This document shows positions 35,496 through 44,830 of a stretch of DNA of 64,000 nucleotides, piece by piece. The translations under genes were made by a program, and so were the position numbers. The DNA lies in assembly GCA_002338655.1 (NCBI GenBank), contig DDIU01000006.1, forward strand, positions 1 to 64,000, written 5' to 3'. Below the pieces are notes generated by a model that saw only the letters and a program-made list of their open reading frames with translations, was not told where the DNA came from and ran no database searches. Within the stretch, counting starts at the first letter, position 1. The number at the start of each line of letters is the position of its first letter. Source of the stretch: Flammeovirgaceae bacterium UBA1842 (GTDB taxonomy: Bacteria > Bacteroidota > Bacteroidia > Cytophagales > Cyclobacteriaceae).

Positions 35496-35869
35496 TCAGA
35501 AATTTGCTTTTAGTTGGTATAGGTGGGTTTACCGGCAGTGTGCTGCGCTATGTTACCTATTTGCTCATTGATAAAAAATTCACATCAAATTTCTTGGTTT
35601 CTACCATGACCGTAAATGTAATTGGTAGTTTGATTTTGGGGATTATAATTGGGTTTAGCCTTAAGGGGAATTTAAATGAACAGACCAAACTACTATTGGC
35701 AGTTGGATTTTGTGGCAGTTTTACCACCTTCTCCACATTTGCTTTTGAAAATTTCAACCTGCTACAGCAAAGGGAGACACTCACCTCCTTACTATACATT
35801 GGAATGAGCGTAATACTCGGCTTAATAGCTGTCTATGTTGGCCTGTTGATTGCAAAATCAATTGGCTAG
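35492..35869 (+). CDS. crcB: Fluoride ion channel CrcB/Fluc
   Basis: A dual-topology channel that exports fluoride. The 125-residue protein has four helices and the family motifs GGFTGSVLRYVTYLL, NVIGSLILGI and GFCGSFTTFSTFAFE, which contain the pore phenylalanines and central Na+ site region. The ATG overlaps the previous gene (ATGA). No fluoride riboswitch was recognised upstream, as expected in a downstream operon position. Confidence 0.96.
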   Translation: MIRNLLLVGIGGFTGSVLRYVTYLLIDKKFTSNFLVSTMTVNVIGSLILGIIIGFSLKGNLNEQTKLLLAVGFCGSFTTFSTFAFENFNLLQQRETLTSLLYIGMSVILGLIAVYVGLLIAKSIG

Positions 35870-35915
35870 TCTCATTTTATGAATACAGGGTATTGAACCT
35901 CCATATTTACCCTAC

Positions 35916-36965
35916 TCATGTATGCTCCCAATCATAAGTATCCAACGATTCCAGACAGGCCTTTAACAATTTAATACTGTTATCAATATCTTCTTTATGG
36001 GCCATTTCAATTACTTGGTGCAAGTGTCGGGTAGGTATGGAAACTGCACCTGATATTGATCCGTTTTTACCCATACGCTGAATCCCTGCGGTATCTGTAC
36101 CCCCTGCCACCAGCAATTCATTCTGCCATTTGATTTTGTTTTTATCAGCTATTTTTTTCATATAATCTACCATGCGGTAGTCACAAATGGTCATGGCGTC
36201 CATAATCTTAATAGCTGTACCCTCACCTAGTGAAGTCACCTTTTCGTGATCCTGCGCACCCGGTAAGTCAAAAGCGATGGTGGTGTCCAGCCCAAATCCG
36301 AAATCAGGATTGATGGTATGTGCTGCTACATTGGCACCCCGAATCCCAACCTCTTCTTGCACGGTGAATACTCCATATACGTCATAAGGTGGGTTTTTTA
36401 AATTTCTAAGCGTTTCTATCAATATAAAAACTGAAACCCGATTGTCAATGGACTTGCAGTTTACACAATCACCCATTTCAATCAATTCGCGCTCACGGGT
36501 AACGGTATCACCTACCCTAACCAGTTTATCTACCTCCTTTTTTGGCATGCCCAAATCAATAAAATAATCGGTGATCTTTGGCATTTTGGTACGTTCTTCC
36601 GCAGTCATCACATGAATCGGCTTAGAACCCATCACCCCTATTACATCTTTTTTACCGTGAATAACCACTCGTTGGGCGGTCAAGGTTTTAGGGTCAAACC
36701 CACCGAGGGTGGTGAACCTCACAAATCCTTTATCATCAACGTGGGTTACTATGAAACCAATCTCATCCATATGGGCACCCACCATGGCCTTCTTAGCACT
36801 CGACTTTCCTTTTTTCAAAGTAATTACATTGCCCATGTTATCAACTTCCACACTATCTACCAGAGGGGTTACTTCTTTGATGATCATATTTCGGATCACC
36901 CGTTCATAACCAGGAACTCCCGGTGCTTCACATATTTTCTTGAGCAATTTTATGTTGATAGCCAT
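35916..36965 (-). CDS. M42-family metallo-aminopeptidase
   Basis: A 349-residue cytoplasmic dinuclear zinc aminopeptidase of the M42 (glutamyl aminopeptidase, TET-type) family. Ligand motifs are GAHMDEIGF (His65, catalytic Asp67), SIDNRVSVF (bridging Asp), VQEEVGIRGA (catalytic Glu) and TRHLHQVIEMAH (C-terminal His). Members form tetrahedral dodecamers that trim peptides. Sometimes called endoglucanase, which is an old misnomer. Convergent with crcB. Confidence 0.94.
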   Translation of the reverse strand: MAINIKLLKKICEAPGVPGYERVIRNMIIKEVTPLVDSVEVDNMGNVITLKKGKSSAKKAMVGAHMDEIGFIVTHVDDKGFVRFTTLGGFDPKTLTAQRVVIHGKKDVIGVMGSKPIHVMTAEERTKMPKITDYFIDLGMPKKEVDKLVRVGDTVTRERELIEMGDCVNCKSIDNRVSVFILIETLRNLKNPPYDVYGVFTVQEEVGIRGANVAAHTINPDFGFGLDTTIAFDLPGAQDHEKVTSLGEGTAIKIMDAMTICDYRMVDYMKKIADKNKIKWQNELLVAGGTDTAGIQRMGKNGSISGAVSIPTRHLHQVIEMAHKEDIDNSIKLLKACLESLDTYDWEHT

Positions 36966-37059
36966 AAGTATTGATTTATTAGAATTCGAATATAAGTCAA
37001 TTTGAATAAAATTATTCCAAATTTGCCAACGAAGAATAAACCAACAGCCCTAAGATTCC

Positions 37060-39387
37060 ATGCCTAAAAAAATTGCTAAAGAAAAACCCAGAAAATCGAT
37101 ATTCACTAGGGTACTTAAGATGCTTTCTCTGGTATTTTTTTCAGCTTTAAGCTTAGCAGTAATCCTTGTTTTGCTTGTTAAAATTGGGCTTTTTGGTGCA
37201 CTACCCTCCGAATCCTCCTTAAAAAATATTCAAAACAATATAGCAACTGAAGTTTATAGTGCAGATAAAGTGCTACTTGGTCGATTTTATATCAATGAAC
37301 GTAACCCAACCAAGTTTGAAAACATTTCACCTCATGTAATCAACGCTTTGGTTGCAACCGAAGACGCCCGGTTTTATTCCCATAAAGGTGTTGACCCCAG
37401 AAGCTTAGCCCGGGTGATTATCAAAACCTTTATCATGCAAGACAGAGGTGGCGGTGGTGGCAGTACCCTTAGTCAACAATTGGCCAAAAACCTTTTCCCT
37501 CGTGACGGTACCACAAAGATTGGTGTGGGGATCAACAAAATAAAAGAGGCGCTTATCGCTTTTCAATTGGAAAGCATCTACACAAAAGAGGAGATTTTAG
37601 AGTTATATCTCAATACCGTTCCATTCGGAGAGAATATGTATGGTATTGACATGGCTGCAAGCCGTTACTTCAGCAAAAATACCCATGATCTGAATGTGCA
37701 GGAAGCGGCCGTATTGGTAGGTATGCTCAAGGCAAATCATACGTATAACCCACGCCTCTTTCCAGATAAATCAAAGGACAGAAGAAATGTTGTGCTTTCA
37801 CAGATGACTAAATATGGCTATTTAGAAGAAACAGAGTACGATTCATTGAAGATGTTACCCTTAGATATAAATTATAAGCGTATTACACCTACTTCAGGAA
37901 TTGCCACCTACTTCAGGAATTTTATAAGGCCAGAACTGGAAAAATGGGCGGCTAATAACGAAAAGGATGATGGCACTCCTTATAATATCTATACAGATGG
38001 GCTTCGAATCTACACCACTATAGATTCCAGGATACAGAAATATGCTGAAGCCTCCATGGCCAGAAATATGGAAAATCTTCAGAATCAATTTGATAAACAT
38101 TGGTCAGCTAATAAACCTTGGTCAGCTAATACTGATATTCTGAATAGCGCAGTCAAAAGATCGACTCACTACCAACAATTAAAAAACAAAGGGCTCTCAC
38201 ACAATGAAATTATAAAGGAAATGAAGGTCGCTTATCCTATGGAATTGTTTAGTTGGCAAGGGACGCAAGAAAAAAAGATGTCCCCAATTGATTCAATTCA
38301 GTATTACCTTATGATGTTGCAAGCTGGATTAGTGGCCATCAACCCACAGAGTGGTCAGGTAAAAGCTTGGGTGGGAGGTATTGATTTCAACAAGTTTAAA
38401 TATGATCATGTCAATCAGGCAAAACGGCAAGTGGGCTCTACTTTTAAACCATTTGTCTATGCGGCCGCCTTGGAAAAAGGCATGGATCCGTGTGATTATA
38501 TTTCTGCGTCAAGGACGATCTACAAAAACCTCGAGGGTTGGACGCCTGGCAATGCCGATAAGGAGGAGAACGTAAAAAAATATTCATTTAAAGGGGCACT
38601 TGCAAAATCGATAAATACCGTTACTATCAAATTGATAGATGAAGTTGGAATCGATAATGTGATCAATGTGGCAAAGGAAGCGGGTATTGACACCGAACTG
38701 CCCAAAGTTCCGGCAGTGGCATTGGGTACTGCAAGTCTCACGCTGCTGGAGATGACCAAAGCGTATTGCACCTTCGCCAATGAAGGTTCAAGAGTGGAGT
38801 TGAGTTATTTAAACTCCATTTATGACTATGAAGGAAATCTGCTCTATGAAGTAACTCCACCACCAAAGACAAAAGCAATATCACCTGACCATGCCCAGAT
38901 GATGAATGAAATGCTTCGTGCAGCAGTAAATGAAGGTACGGCCTCCTCTGCCCGTTGGAAATATCACCTTACTAATGATTTGGCAGGTAAAACAGGCACT
39001 ACTCAATCCAATGCCGATGGATGGTTTATTGGATACAATCCCAAGTTGGTAGTGGGGACTTGGGTAGGTGCAGATGACCCCAGGGTAAGATTTAGAAGTA
39101 CGGCTCTGGGTAGCGGCTCAAATATGGCCCTTCCAATCTTTGTAGGCCTATTCAATGATATGAATAAAGATGAAACTTTAAAAAATATAACTTCTGCCCA
39201 ATTTCCTGATTTAGATTCCCAGTTATTGAGCCAGCTTGACTGTGATTTAGAAAGAGAGGATAAGAATATCCTTCAAAAAGTACTGGGTATTGAGAAAAAA
39301 GACAAAGCCATAGAGAAGGAGTTTGGTAAGGAGAAAAAGGGATTCTTTGAGAAGATTGGGGATGTATTTAAGAAGAAGGATAACTGA
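37060..39387 (+). CDS. mrcA: Penicillin-binding protein 1A, bifunctional
   Basis: A class A PBP that polymerises and cross-links peptidoglycan. It has one N-terminal membrane helix (about 22-42). The glycosyltransferase domain has catalytic Glu101 in TEDARFYSHKGVDP and GGGSTLSQQLAKNLF. The transpeptidase domain has Ser460 in GSTFKP, SIN near KSINTVTI and KTGTT at Lys644. The 775-residue length fits. The tail is lysine/glutamate-rich (KKDKAIEKEFGKEKKGF). Single-gene unit. Confidence 0.95.
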   Translation: MPKKIAKEKPRKSIFTRVLKMLSLVFFSALSLAVILVLLVKIGLFGALPSESSLKNIQNNIATEVYSADKVLLGRFYINERNPTKFENISPHVINALVATEDARFYSHKGVDPRSLARVIIKTFIMQDRGGGGGSTLSQQLAKNLFPRDGTTKIGVGINKIKEALIAFQLESIYTKEEILELYLNTVPFGENMYGIDMAASRYFSKNTHDLNVQEAAVLVGMLKANHTYNPRLFPDKSKDRRNVVLSQMTKYGYLEETEYDSLKMLPLDINYKRITPTSGIATYFRNFIRPELEKWAANNEKDDGTPYNIYTDGLRIYTTIDSRIQKYAEASMARNMENLQNQFDKHWSANKPWSANTDILNSAVKRSTHYQQLKNKGLSHNEIIKEMKVAYPMELFSWQGTQEKKMSPIDSIQYYLMMLQAGLVAINPQSGQVKAWVGGIDFNKFKYDHVNQAKRQVGSTFKPFVYAAALEKGMDPCDYISASRTIYKNLEGWTPGNADKEENVKKYSFKGALAKSINTVTIKLIDEVGIDNVINVAKEAGIDTELPKVPAVALGTASLTLLEMTKAYCTFANEGSRVELSYLNSIYDYEGNLLYEVTPPPKTKAISPDHAQMMNEMLRAAVNEGTASSARWKYHLTNDLAGKTGTTQSNADGWFIGYNPKLVVGTWVGADDPRVRFRSTALGSGSNMALPIFVGLFNDMNKDETLKNITSAQFPDLDSQLLSQLDCDLEREDKNILQKVLGIEKKDKAIEKEFGKEKKGFFEKIGDVFKKKDN

Positions 39388-39450
39388 AAGCCAGAATTTG
39401 GAAAAATAAGATTTGCATCTAAGTAAGTAACAATTAGTGTTTCATTAGAT

Positions 39451-40896
39451 TCAATCGTTTTGCCTCAAGTACTCCTTACCAATATCAAATAGTAGATCAT
39501 TCTCCCTTAATTTCTGACCATTATAAAACTCAACTTCAATCTCTCTATTTAAATTCTCTTTTACCAACAGATTAATAAATGGTTTGGGTACCCAAGCAGA
39601 TGAATTTGACAATCGTCCAAATTCATCTGTAACAACACGTTTGACGTAATTATTTTGTTTTAGTATCTCCATTTCAGGGGGAACTACCAATATTCTTTCA
39701 GTAGAGTCATTCACTTGTCTTACCAACGAACTCATTACTTTCAACTCCTTCTTTTGAATATCAATAAAGCCATGATTGACGTTGTAATTGGCTGAGATTA
39801 GTGCTCCTAAAACCAATGCAGGAATAACATATTTTTGGAGAGCATACTTATTGCTTTCAACCAATTTTCTGATTGCAAAAACAATATGGATAACCACAAG
39901 TAATGAAAGCACATTCATCGTTCGGAAAGAGGCCCATTTATCTATTGATACAATATTAGGTAACATCGATAAAATGAAGAAACAGGGGATTATAAGAAAA
40001 TAAAGTATTTTATTTTGTTTTAAATTTTTGAGGTACAAATCGTCCTTATTAAGATAGACCAGAAGTATTAATACAAAGACAAATACCTTCGAGACATAGA
40101 GCCAAAATTTAGCTGCAAAAATCAAATTATACCTCAATACTTGCTCAAATGGATCATTGATAAATGTCACCAAACTGTTCCAAATGTTGTAATCTATCCC
40201 ACCCCTATCTAGTGGTAATAGTTCAAAACCTGATAAGTAAAATTTGAACGTGATAAAATAAATGATATATGTGGTAAGGTGTACCAACAGCGGTTTCAGT
40301 AATGCGTGATGGTTTTTATCTCTAAGCCATTTGATGAAAATTGGAATAATGAACATGGTATAAGCAGGCTGGTATAAGTTTAAGGCAATTACACCTATAA
40401 TTATACTGAGAGAAATTGCCCATTTACTTGGATATTCTGCTATTATAAAGCCAGCTAACAAAGTCAGTAGTAAGGCCCATGAAATTTGATAGGCCAGTGA
40501 CCAAATAATAATGATATTGAAGGAGGGGGAAGCTGCAAATAACAATATGATACCTAACGAGTAAATTGTTTCAATGCCATAGTATCTAAACAATTTATAT
40601 AAGCTGAATAATAATAAAATACCTCCAAAAAACGAACCTAGTCGTATAAATTTTACTAGCTCTATACTATCAAAATAGGTGTATAGAATTTTATTTAATA
40701 CTCCATAAAACAAACGTCCACCTTGGATAAAAACATTGAGAAAGTTGTTATTACCAGCATTTAATATAAACTCATAATCATCGCTATAAGCATAGGTATC
40801 TAATATGTTTCTAAACAATATGACGCAAAAAACCAATATAGCTATATATGGCAGTATGTTTTGCCATTTAAACTTAAGATGCGGGGAGTTCATCAT
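39451..40896 (-). CDS. Polytopic GtrII/GT39-like glycosyltransferase
   Basis: The start is placed at 40896 (MMNSPHL); a frame opening upstream runs into the tRNA-Leu gene and is an artefact. The 481-residue protein has 10 or more membrane helices. An acidic motif in the first periplasmic loop (YSDDYEF) recalls the catalytic DD/DE of GT-C enzymes such as GtrII. The C-terminal 100 residues are soluble. It could glucosylate a surface polymer with a polyprenyl-phosphate sugar donor. The assignment rests on topology and the acidic motif. Confidence 0.7.
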   Translation of the reverse strand: MMNSPHLKFKWQNILPYIAILVFCVILFRNILDTYAYSDDYEFILNAGNNNFLNVFIQGGRLFYGVLNKILYTYFDSIELVKFIRLGSFFGGILLLFSLYKLFRYYGIETIYSLGIILLFAASPSFNIIIIWSLAYQISWALLLTLLAGFIIAEYPSKWAISLSIIIGVIALNLYQPAYTMFIIPIFIKWLRDKNHHALLKPLLVHLTTYIIYFITFKFYLSGFELLPLDRGGIDYNIWNSLVTFINDPFEQVLRYNLIFAAKFWLYVSKVFVFVLILLVYLNKDDLYLKNLKQNKILYFLIIPCFFILSMLPNIVSIDKWASFRTMNVLSLLVVIHIVFAIRKLVESNKYALQKYVIPALVLGALISANYNVNHGFIDIQKKELKVMSSLVRQVNDSTERILVVPPEMEILKQNNYVKRVVTDEFGRLSNSSAWVPKPFINLLVKENLNREIEVEFYNGQKLRENDLLFDIGKEYLRQND

Positions 40897-40926
40897 CGTC
40901 TGAAATCTGGGGGAATGACTTAAATG

Positions 40927-41010
40927 TGCGCACGAGAGGATTCGAACCTCCACACTAGTTAAAGCACCAGCCCCTCAAGCTGGCGTGTCTACCAATTCCA
41001 CCACGTGCGC
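40927..41010 (-). tRNA. tRNA-Leu (anticodon GAG)
   Basis: Cloverleaf read on the minus strand: acceptor GCGCACG pairs with CGTGCGC, discriminator A, D-loop GGTAGAC, anticodon arm CCAGC-TTGAGGG-GCTGG, a long class II variable arm and T arm with GGTTCGAATCC. Length 84. CCA is not encoded (CAT follows). Confidence 0.97.
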
Positions 41011-41049
41011 AGTTGGGTAGGTTTTAAAGAGGGCAAATCTAATCCCCCT

Positions 41050-41172
41050 GTTCGACATTTGCAATGTCGAACGATTATCAAAGGATTTGTAATCCGACTT
41101 ATATCATATAGTATTTGTATTTTTTCGGATTGAAAATCCTATGAACAAGCTTCGGGATTGCAAATCCCGAAG
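41050..41172. repeat. Cluster of four REP-like palindromes
   Basis: Within 123 bases: a 10-base perfect stem with a 3-base loop (41050-41072, GTTCGACATT-TGC-), two 5-base stems GGATT-TGT-AATCC (41083-41095) and GGATT-GAA-AATCC (41127-41139), and another 10-base stem with a 3-base loop (41150-41172, CTTCGGGATT-GCA-). All share the ATT-NNN-AAT core. The two inner ones also pair with each other via AATCCGA/TCGGATT. They lie between tRNA-Leu and egtD. Confidence 0.75.
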
Positions 41173-41181
41173 AGAAACACG

Positions 41182-42114
41182 TTACTTCTGCCAGACAGCA
41201 TCTACAAAGTATTTCTTTTCATCATAGAAATTATTCAACACTTTAAAGCCCGCTTCCTTAGCAAGATTAACGATGGCTTTCAAATCATACTTTTGCGAAA
41301 TCTCCATATGAACGGCTTCCCAGGCATCAAAATAAAAAGTCTTATCCATAATCTCAACTGTTTGTTCTTCGGTACTCACCAAAAAACTGGTGGTAGTACC
41401 GGTTAAAGGATTATAAATTGGATGATGTTTGAACTTGTCAATATTGAAATTACCGCCCAACTCATTGTTTATTCTATTGAGTAAGTTCAAATTGAAATCC
41501 CTAGTTACGCCTTCCCTATCATTGTAAGCCTTCAATATCACATTGGGATCCTTTTTTAGATCAAACCCAATCAATAGTATATCGCCCTGCTTTAATGAAT
41601 CATAAAGTCCTTGCAAAAAAGTAGTAGCCTGATCGCCAGTAAAATTGCCAATGTTCGAACCCAGGAATAGAACCACATTACGTTCGTTGCTCTTATCCAG
41701 CTGATCCAATGCCTTGAAATATTCGTTTTGGATGCCTTTTACTTTTAAATCGGGAAGCTCCTTTTTAAGGGCGGTTTCCAAAATATCCAGCACATTTCCT
41801 GAAATATCAATGGGTATGTACTTGAAATCAGCATTTTGGGCTAGGAAATGCTTCAGTAATACTTTGGTTTTATAACCATCTCCAGCGCCAAATTCTATCA
41901 AATTAAAAGGCGTCTTTTGAGCACCGAATATTTTTAAGAGCTGGCTCTTTGAATTGGAGAGTATTTCGTACTCTGAGCGTGTAAGATAGTAATCATCCAA
42001 GCTCATAATCCTTTGAAATAACTTATCCCCTATCTCATCATAAAAATATTTTGAGGATAATCTTTTTGGTGTGGCACTGAGTCCATCCAGCACATCTTTT
42101 GCAAACTGATTCAT
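41182..42114 (-). CDS. egtD: L-histidine N-alpha-methyltransferase EgtD
   Basis: EgtD methylates histidine three times to hercynine, the first step to ergothioneine. The 310-residue sequence has the family start (SSKYFYDEIGDKLFQRIM), the substrate-binding YYLTRSEYEIL, SAM motif LIEFGAGDG (residues 72-80) and FLGSNIGNF. It lies 13 bases after egtB on the same strand. Immediately downstream are the palindromic repeats. Confidence 0.95.
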   Translation of the reverse strand: MNQFAKDVLDGLSATPKRLSSKYFYDEIGDKLFQRIMSLDDYYLTRSEYEILSNSKSQLLKIFGAQKTPFNLIEFGAGDGYKTKVLLKHFLAQNADFKYIPIDISGNVLDILETALKKELPDLKVKGIQNEYFKALDQLDKSNERNVVLFLGSNIGNFTGDQATTFLQGLYDSLKQGDILLIGFDLKKDPNVILKAYNDREGVTRDFNLNLLNRINNELGGNFNIDKFKHHPIYNPLTGTTTSFLVSTEEQTVEIMDKTFYFDAWEAVHMEISQKYDLKAIVNLAKEAGFKVLNNFYDEKKYFVDAVWQK

Positions 42115-42127
42115 ATTGAATTTCTAG

Positions 42128-43378
42128 TTAAATGTGTTTGGCAAGTCTAAGACCCGAAAACATCCATCTTAAATGGGGGCTAAAAAAATTTCTATACGTC
42201 AGTCTGATGTGATTTCTGGGTGTTGCACAAGATCCACCTCTTAGCACCATTTGATTGATCATAAATTTGCCATTGTATTCCCCTACCGCACCTTCTGGGG
42301 CTTCATAATATGGATAAGGCCGGTATGCGCTGGAGGTCCACTCCCAAACATCCCCATAAAATTGATTATTGCCTTGATTTTGTGAACGAGGTTGATAGAT
42401 GCCAGTATCACTAAAATTGCTGCTATCATCTATTTTACCATATCTTTTGCAAGCTACTTCCCACTCAAATTCTGTCGGTAGTCTAAGCCCTTTCCACTTT
42501 GCGAATGCATCTGCCTCATAAAAACTAATGTGTGTTACGGGTGCATTCAAATCTAATGGTAGAAGGCCTCCATTCAGACAGTATTGATGCCATTGACCTT
42601 CTACTAAATGCCAATGTTCTGGTGAGTTAATTTTGTTGGTATTTACCCATTCCCAAGCTTCTGAAAGCCATGGCCTGAAATTGTCATAGCCTCCGTTCTC
42701 CATAAATTCGAGATACTCCCCATTGGTAATAAGCCTATCGGCAATGGCATACTTATGTAAAAACACGGTATGCAGACCATGTTCATTGTCGAAACTAAAC
42801 CCTTGACCTTTATGACCAATCTGATAAGTCCCTTCTTCCACATTTAACCAATTCAGTGGCGAAGCTTCTTTTTTTGGCAAGACGTTTTGTTTGCCATAAG
42901 CTGGAAATAGCGGATTTTTACCTAATATGTATTTGATATCATAAATCAATAATTCCTGATGTTGCTGTTCATGTTGCATGCCTAGCTCCACAAGTTGAAT
43001 TACTTCTCGCCCAGGGTTTTGATCAAGGTAGTGCTTCATGTGCTGATCTACATAGCTACGGTATTTAAGCACTTCATTTACACCAGGTCGGGTAATATTA
43101 CCCCTATTGGTGCGGATCACCCGCGAGCCTATAGATTCGTAGTAGCTGTTGAATAGGAAGTTGTAATCCGGATCAAAAACCTTATACCCTTTAAGGTTGG
43201 GCAGAAGTACAAAGGTTTCAAAAAACCATGTGGTGTGACCTAAGTGCCATTTAGGAGGACTTACATCTACAATCGGCTGAACTACATGATCTTCAGGGGA
43301 CAGGGGTTTACAGATTTCTTCAGTCTTGCTTCTGATAGCTAAAAATCTTTCTAAAATATGCACCTGTTCCAAGATCAT
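42128..43378 (-). CDS. egtB: Ergothioneine sulfoxide synthase EgtB
   Basis: EgtB is an iron enzyme that joins hercynine to a thiol in ergothioneine synthesis. The 416-residue protein has an N-terminal DinB-like helical domain with HLGHTTWFFE (His48) and HEQQHQE (His136, His140), which fit the iron-binding histidine pattern. The C-terminal FGE-sulfatase/C-type-lectin-like domain has GDVWEWTSS, LRGGSCATP and RLTYRNFF. No egtA, egtC or egtE lies nearby. First gene of the egtB-egtD operon. Confidence 0.95.
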   Translation of the reverse strand: MILEQVHILERFLAIRSKTEEICKPLSPEDHVVQPIVDVSPPKWHLGHTTWFFETFVLLPNLKGYKVFDPDYNFLFNSYYESIGSRVIRTNRGNITRPGVNEVLKYRSYVDQHMKHYLDQNPGREVIQLVELGMQHEQQHQELLIYDIKYILGKNPLFPAYGKQNVLPKKEASPLNWLNVEEGTYQIGHKGQGFSFDNEHGLHTVFLHKYAIADRLITNGEYLEFMENGGYDNFRPWLSEAWEWVNTNKINSPEHWHLVEGQWHQYCLNGGLLPLDLNAPVTHISFYEADAFAKWKGLRLPTEFEWEVACKRYGKIDDSSNFSDTGIYQPRSQNQGNNQFYGDVWEWTSSAYRPYPYYEAPEGAVGEYNGKFMINQMVLRGGSCATPRNHIRLTYRNFFSPHLRWMFSGLRLAKHI

Positions 43379-43579
43379 TTATTCGTTTTTGTATTAACCG
43401 TAAATTAAAGGATGTTGTTGCGAAATATGAACTTTTTAAAACAATATCCCGGAACTATTGAATGTATTTGTAAAGTAGGCTACAATTAGCATTAATCAGA
43501 GAGTAGATCAATAAGCTTCAAAATAGTTATTATCAAATGTTATAGTGAACAAGCCCCTTAACAAAAGACAGAAAATAAA

Positions 43580-44464
43580 TCAGTTATTTTTTGGGAAAGC
43601 AGTAATCTCAAAAGCAGCAGAAGCAATTTTCATTTTACCTTTACTTTGAGCAATGGCCTCTAGTATTTTTGTGTAAAGTACATCTTTAGTGCCGCGTCTT
43701 TTTTTGTAATCTACTACATATCTTAATGTGAATGTGATCCAATTTTCATCAAAGGATAAAGTCACCATGGGTGTGATTTGAGCCTTTTCCACGTACAGCT
43801 CTTTGGTCATTTGGTCCCACGCTGCCTGAGATTGCTTTGCAAAATCACCAACTGTTTCATTCAACAATTGAATGAAAATCTCCTTGCTGTACTTGAAATC
43901 AGATTCTGTTTTCAAAGGTATTTTCATCTCGTCCCAAAGAAAAGGGAAATCCGCTGAGTAGTTAAATACGGGTTCTTTAAAGACAAAACTATTGGCAATT
44001 CTTACAATTCTTCCATTGTATAAATCTCCATCCACCCATTGTCCCGTTTCCATCAAAGTGGTTCTCAACACCCCTATGTCCATTACATCACCTTTAATCC
44101 CCCCTAGCTGTACACGATCCCCAGTTTTATAAAACCCACCAAAAACTATGGCCAGCCAGCCCGCTACGCTGGTAATAACTTCCTGAAGTGCGAAGGCTAT
44201 GCCTGCACCTGCCACCCCCAATGCCACTGTGAGTCCACCTAGTTTATCACTATAGACTATTGTGATGAGTAAAAGCGTAAGAAAATAACCAATGAAACTT
44301 GCTAACTTCTTAGTTCTAAACCTGTTGTCCGGGGCTTTGATCCTACCGATAACCTTACTTTGAACAACCTTGACCAGTATCCAAATAATGGCGAATCCAA
44401 CAAAAATGGATACCAGTTTGCCTATTGTGGGATCATATAAAAATTCTTTGATACTGTCTTCCAT
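43580..44464 (-). CDS. MscS-family mechanosensitive channel
   Basis: A 294-residue small-conductance mechanosensitive-type channel protein. Three hydrophobic segments come first (LVSIFVGFAIIWILVKVV; ASFIGYFLTLLLITIVYS; a glycine/alanine-rich pore helix GVAGAGIAFALQEVITSVAG). Then the MscS beta domain (YKTGDRVQLGGIKGDVMDIG) and a cytoplasmic alpha/beta domain. It probably releases solutes on hypo-osmotic shock. The LapA-like gene lies 17 bases upstream in the same unit. Confidence 0.93.
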   Translation of the reverse strand: MEDSIKEFLYDPTIGKLVSIFVGFAIIWILVKVVQSKVIGRIKAPDNRFRTKKLASFIGYFLTLLLITIVYSDKLGGLTVALGVAGAGIAFALQEVITSVAGWLAIVFGGFYKTGDRVQLGGIKGDVMDIGVLRTTLMETGQWVDGDLYNGRIVRIANSFVFKEPVFNYSADFPFLWDEMKIPLKTESDFKYSKEIFIQLLNETVGDFAKQSQAAWDQMTKELYVEKAQITPMVTLSFDENWITFTLRYVVDYKKRRGTKDVLYTKILEAIAQSKGKMKIASAAFEITAFPKNN

Positions 44465-44481
44465 TTTGAGATATCTAAGTT

Positions 44482-44685
44482 TTAACGGTAGCGGTTCTTA
44501 TTACTAAAACTTATTAAACTTGCCACCAATATGCCACTAAGAAAGCAAAAGAGCATCAATAATGCACGGGAAACTTCAGCATTCCAAAACAGGAAACTTA
44601 TCGATACCATTTCCATATTTTGGTAAGTGAATATAATAATGATCAGTAAAATTAATATGGCTATGATGGCTTTGAATTTGCTCAT
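44482..44685 (-). CDS. LapA-like (DUF1049) small membrane protein
   Basis: A 67-residue protein with two helices (IIAILILLIIIIFTYQN; RALLMLFCFLSGILVASLI) joined by the family-typical NMEMVSISFLFWNAEVS segment. LapA/DUF1049 proteins are linked to lipopolysaccharide homeostasis in enterobacteria; the role here is unknown. Starts the two-gene unit with the MscS channel. Confidence 0.85.
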   Translation of the reverse strand: MSKFKAIIAILILLIIIIFTYQNMEMVSISFLFWNAEVSRALLMLFCFLSGILVASLISFSNKNRYR

Positions 44686-44794
44686 AAAATCAATCTTTAA
44701 TAATAAGTCTCATTCCTTAGACTGTAATTTAGCAAAAAGTCACGTTGATTGCCCCGCTGGTATAAAAGTGATGATCGTCCTGAACAATTTGGCC

Positions 44795-44814
44795 TAGATT
44801 TGCCGTTATATTTG
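44795..44814 (+). promoter_or_regulatory. Two overlapping candidate -7 elements for the subtilase
   Basis: TAGATTTG (44795-44802) and TATATTTG (44807-44814) both match TAnnTTTG, but neither has a TTG at 19-21 bases. The second predicts a transcript start near 44820, favouring the ATG at 44831 over 44822. Confidence 0.45.
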
Positions 44815-44830
44815 TTTTTAAATGACGCTT

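Noticed and set aside
40897..40953. N-terminal extension of the polytopic glycosyltransferase-like protein (EVRILSCAHLS...)
   Set aside because: The extension is the translated end of the tRNA-Leu gene and the following bases; such sequence is a known artefact next to tRNAs. The start was moved to 40896.
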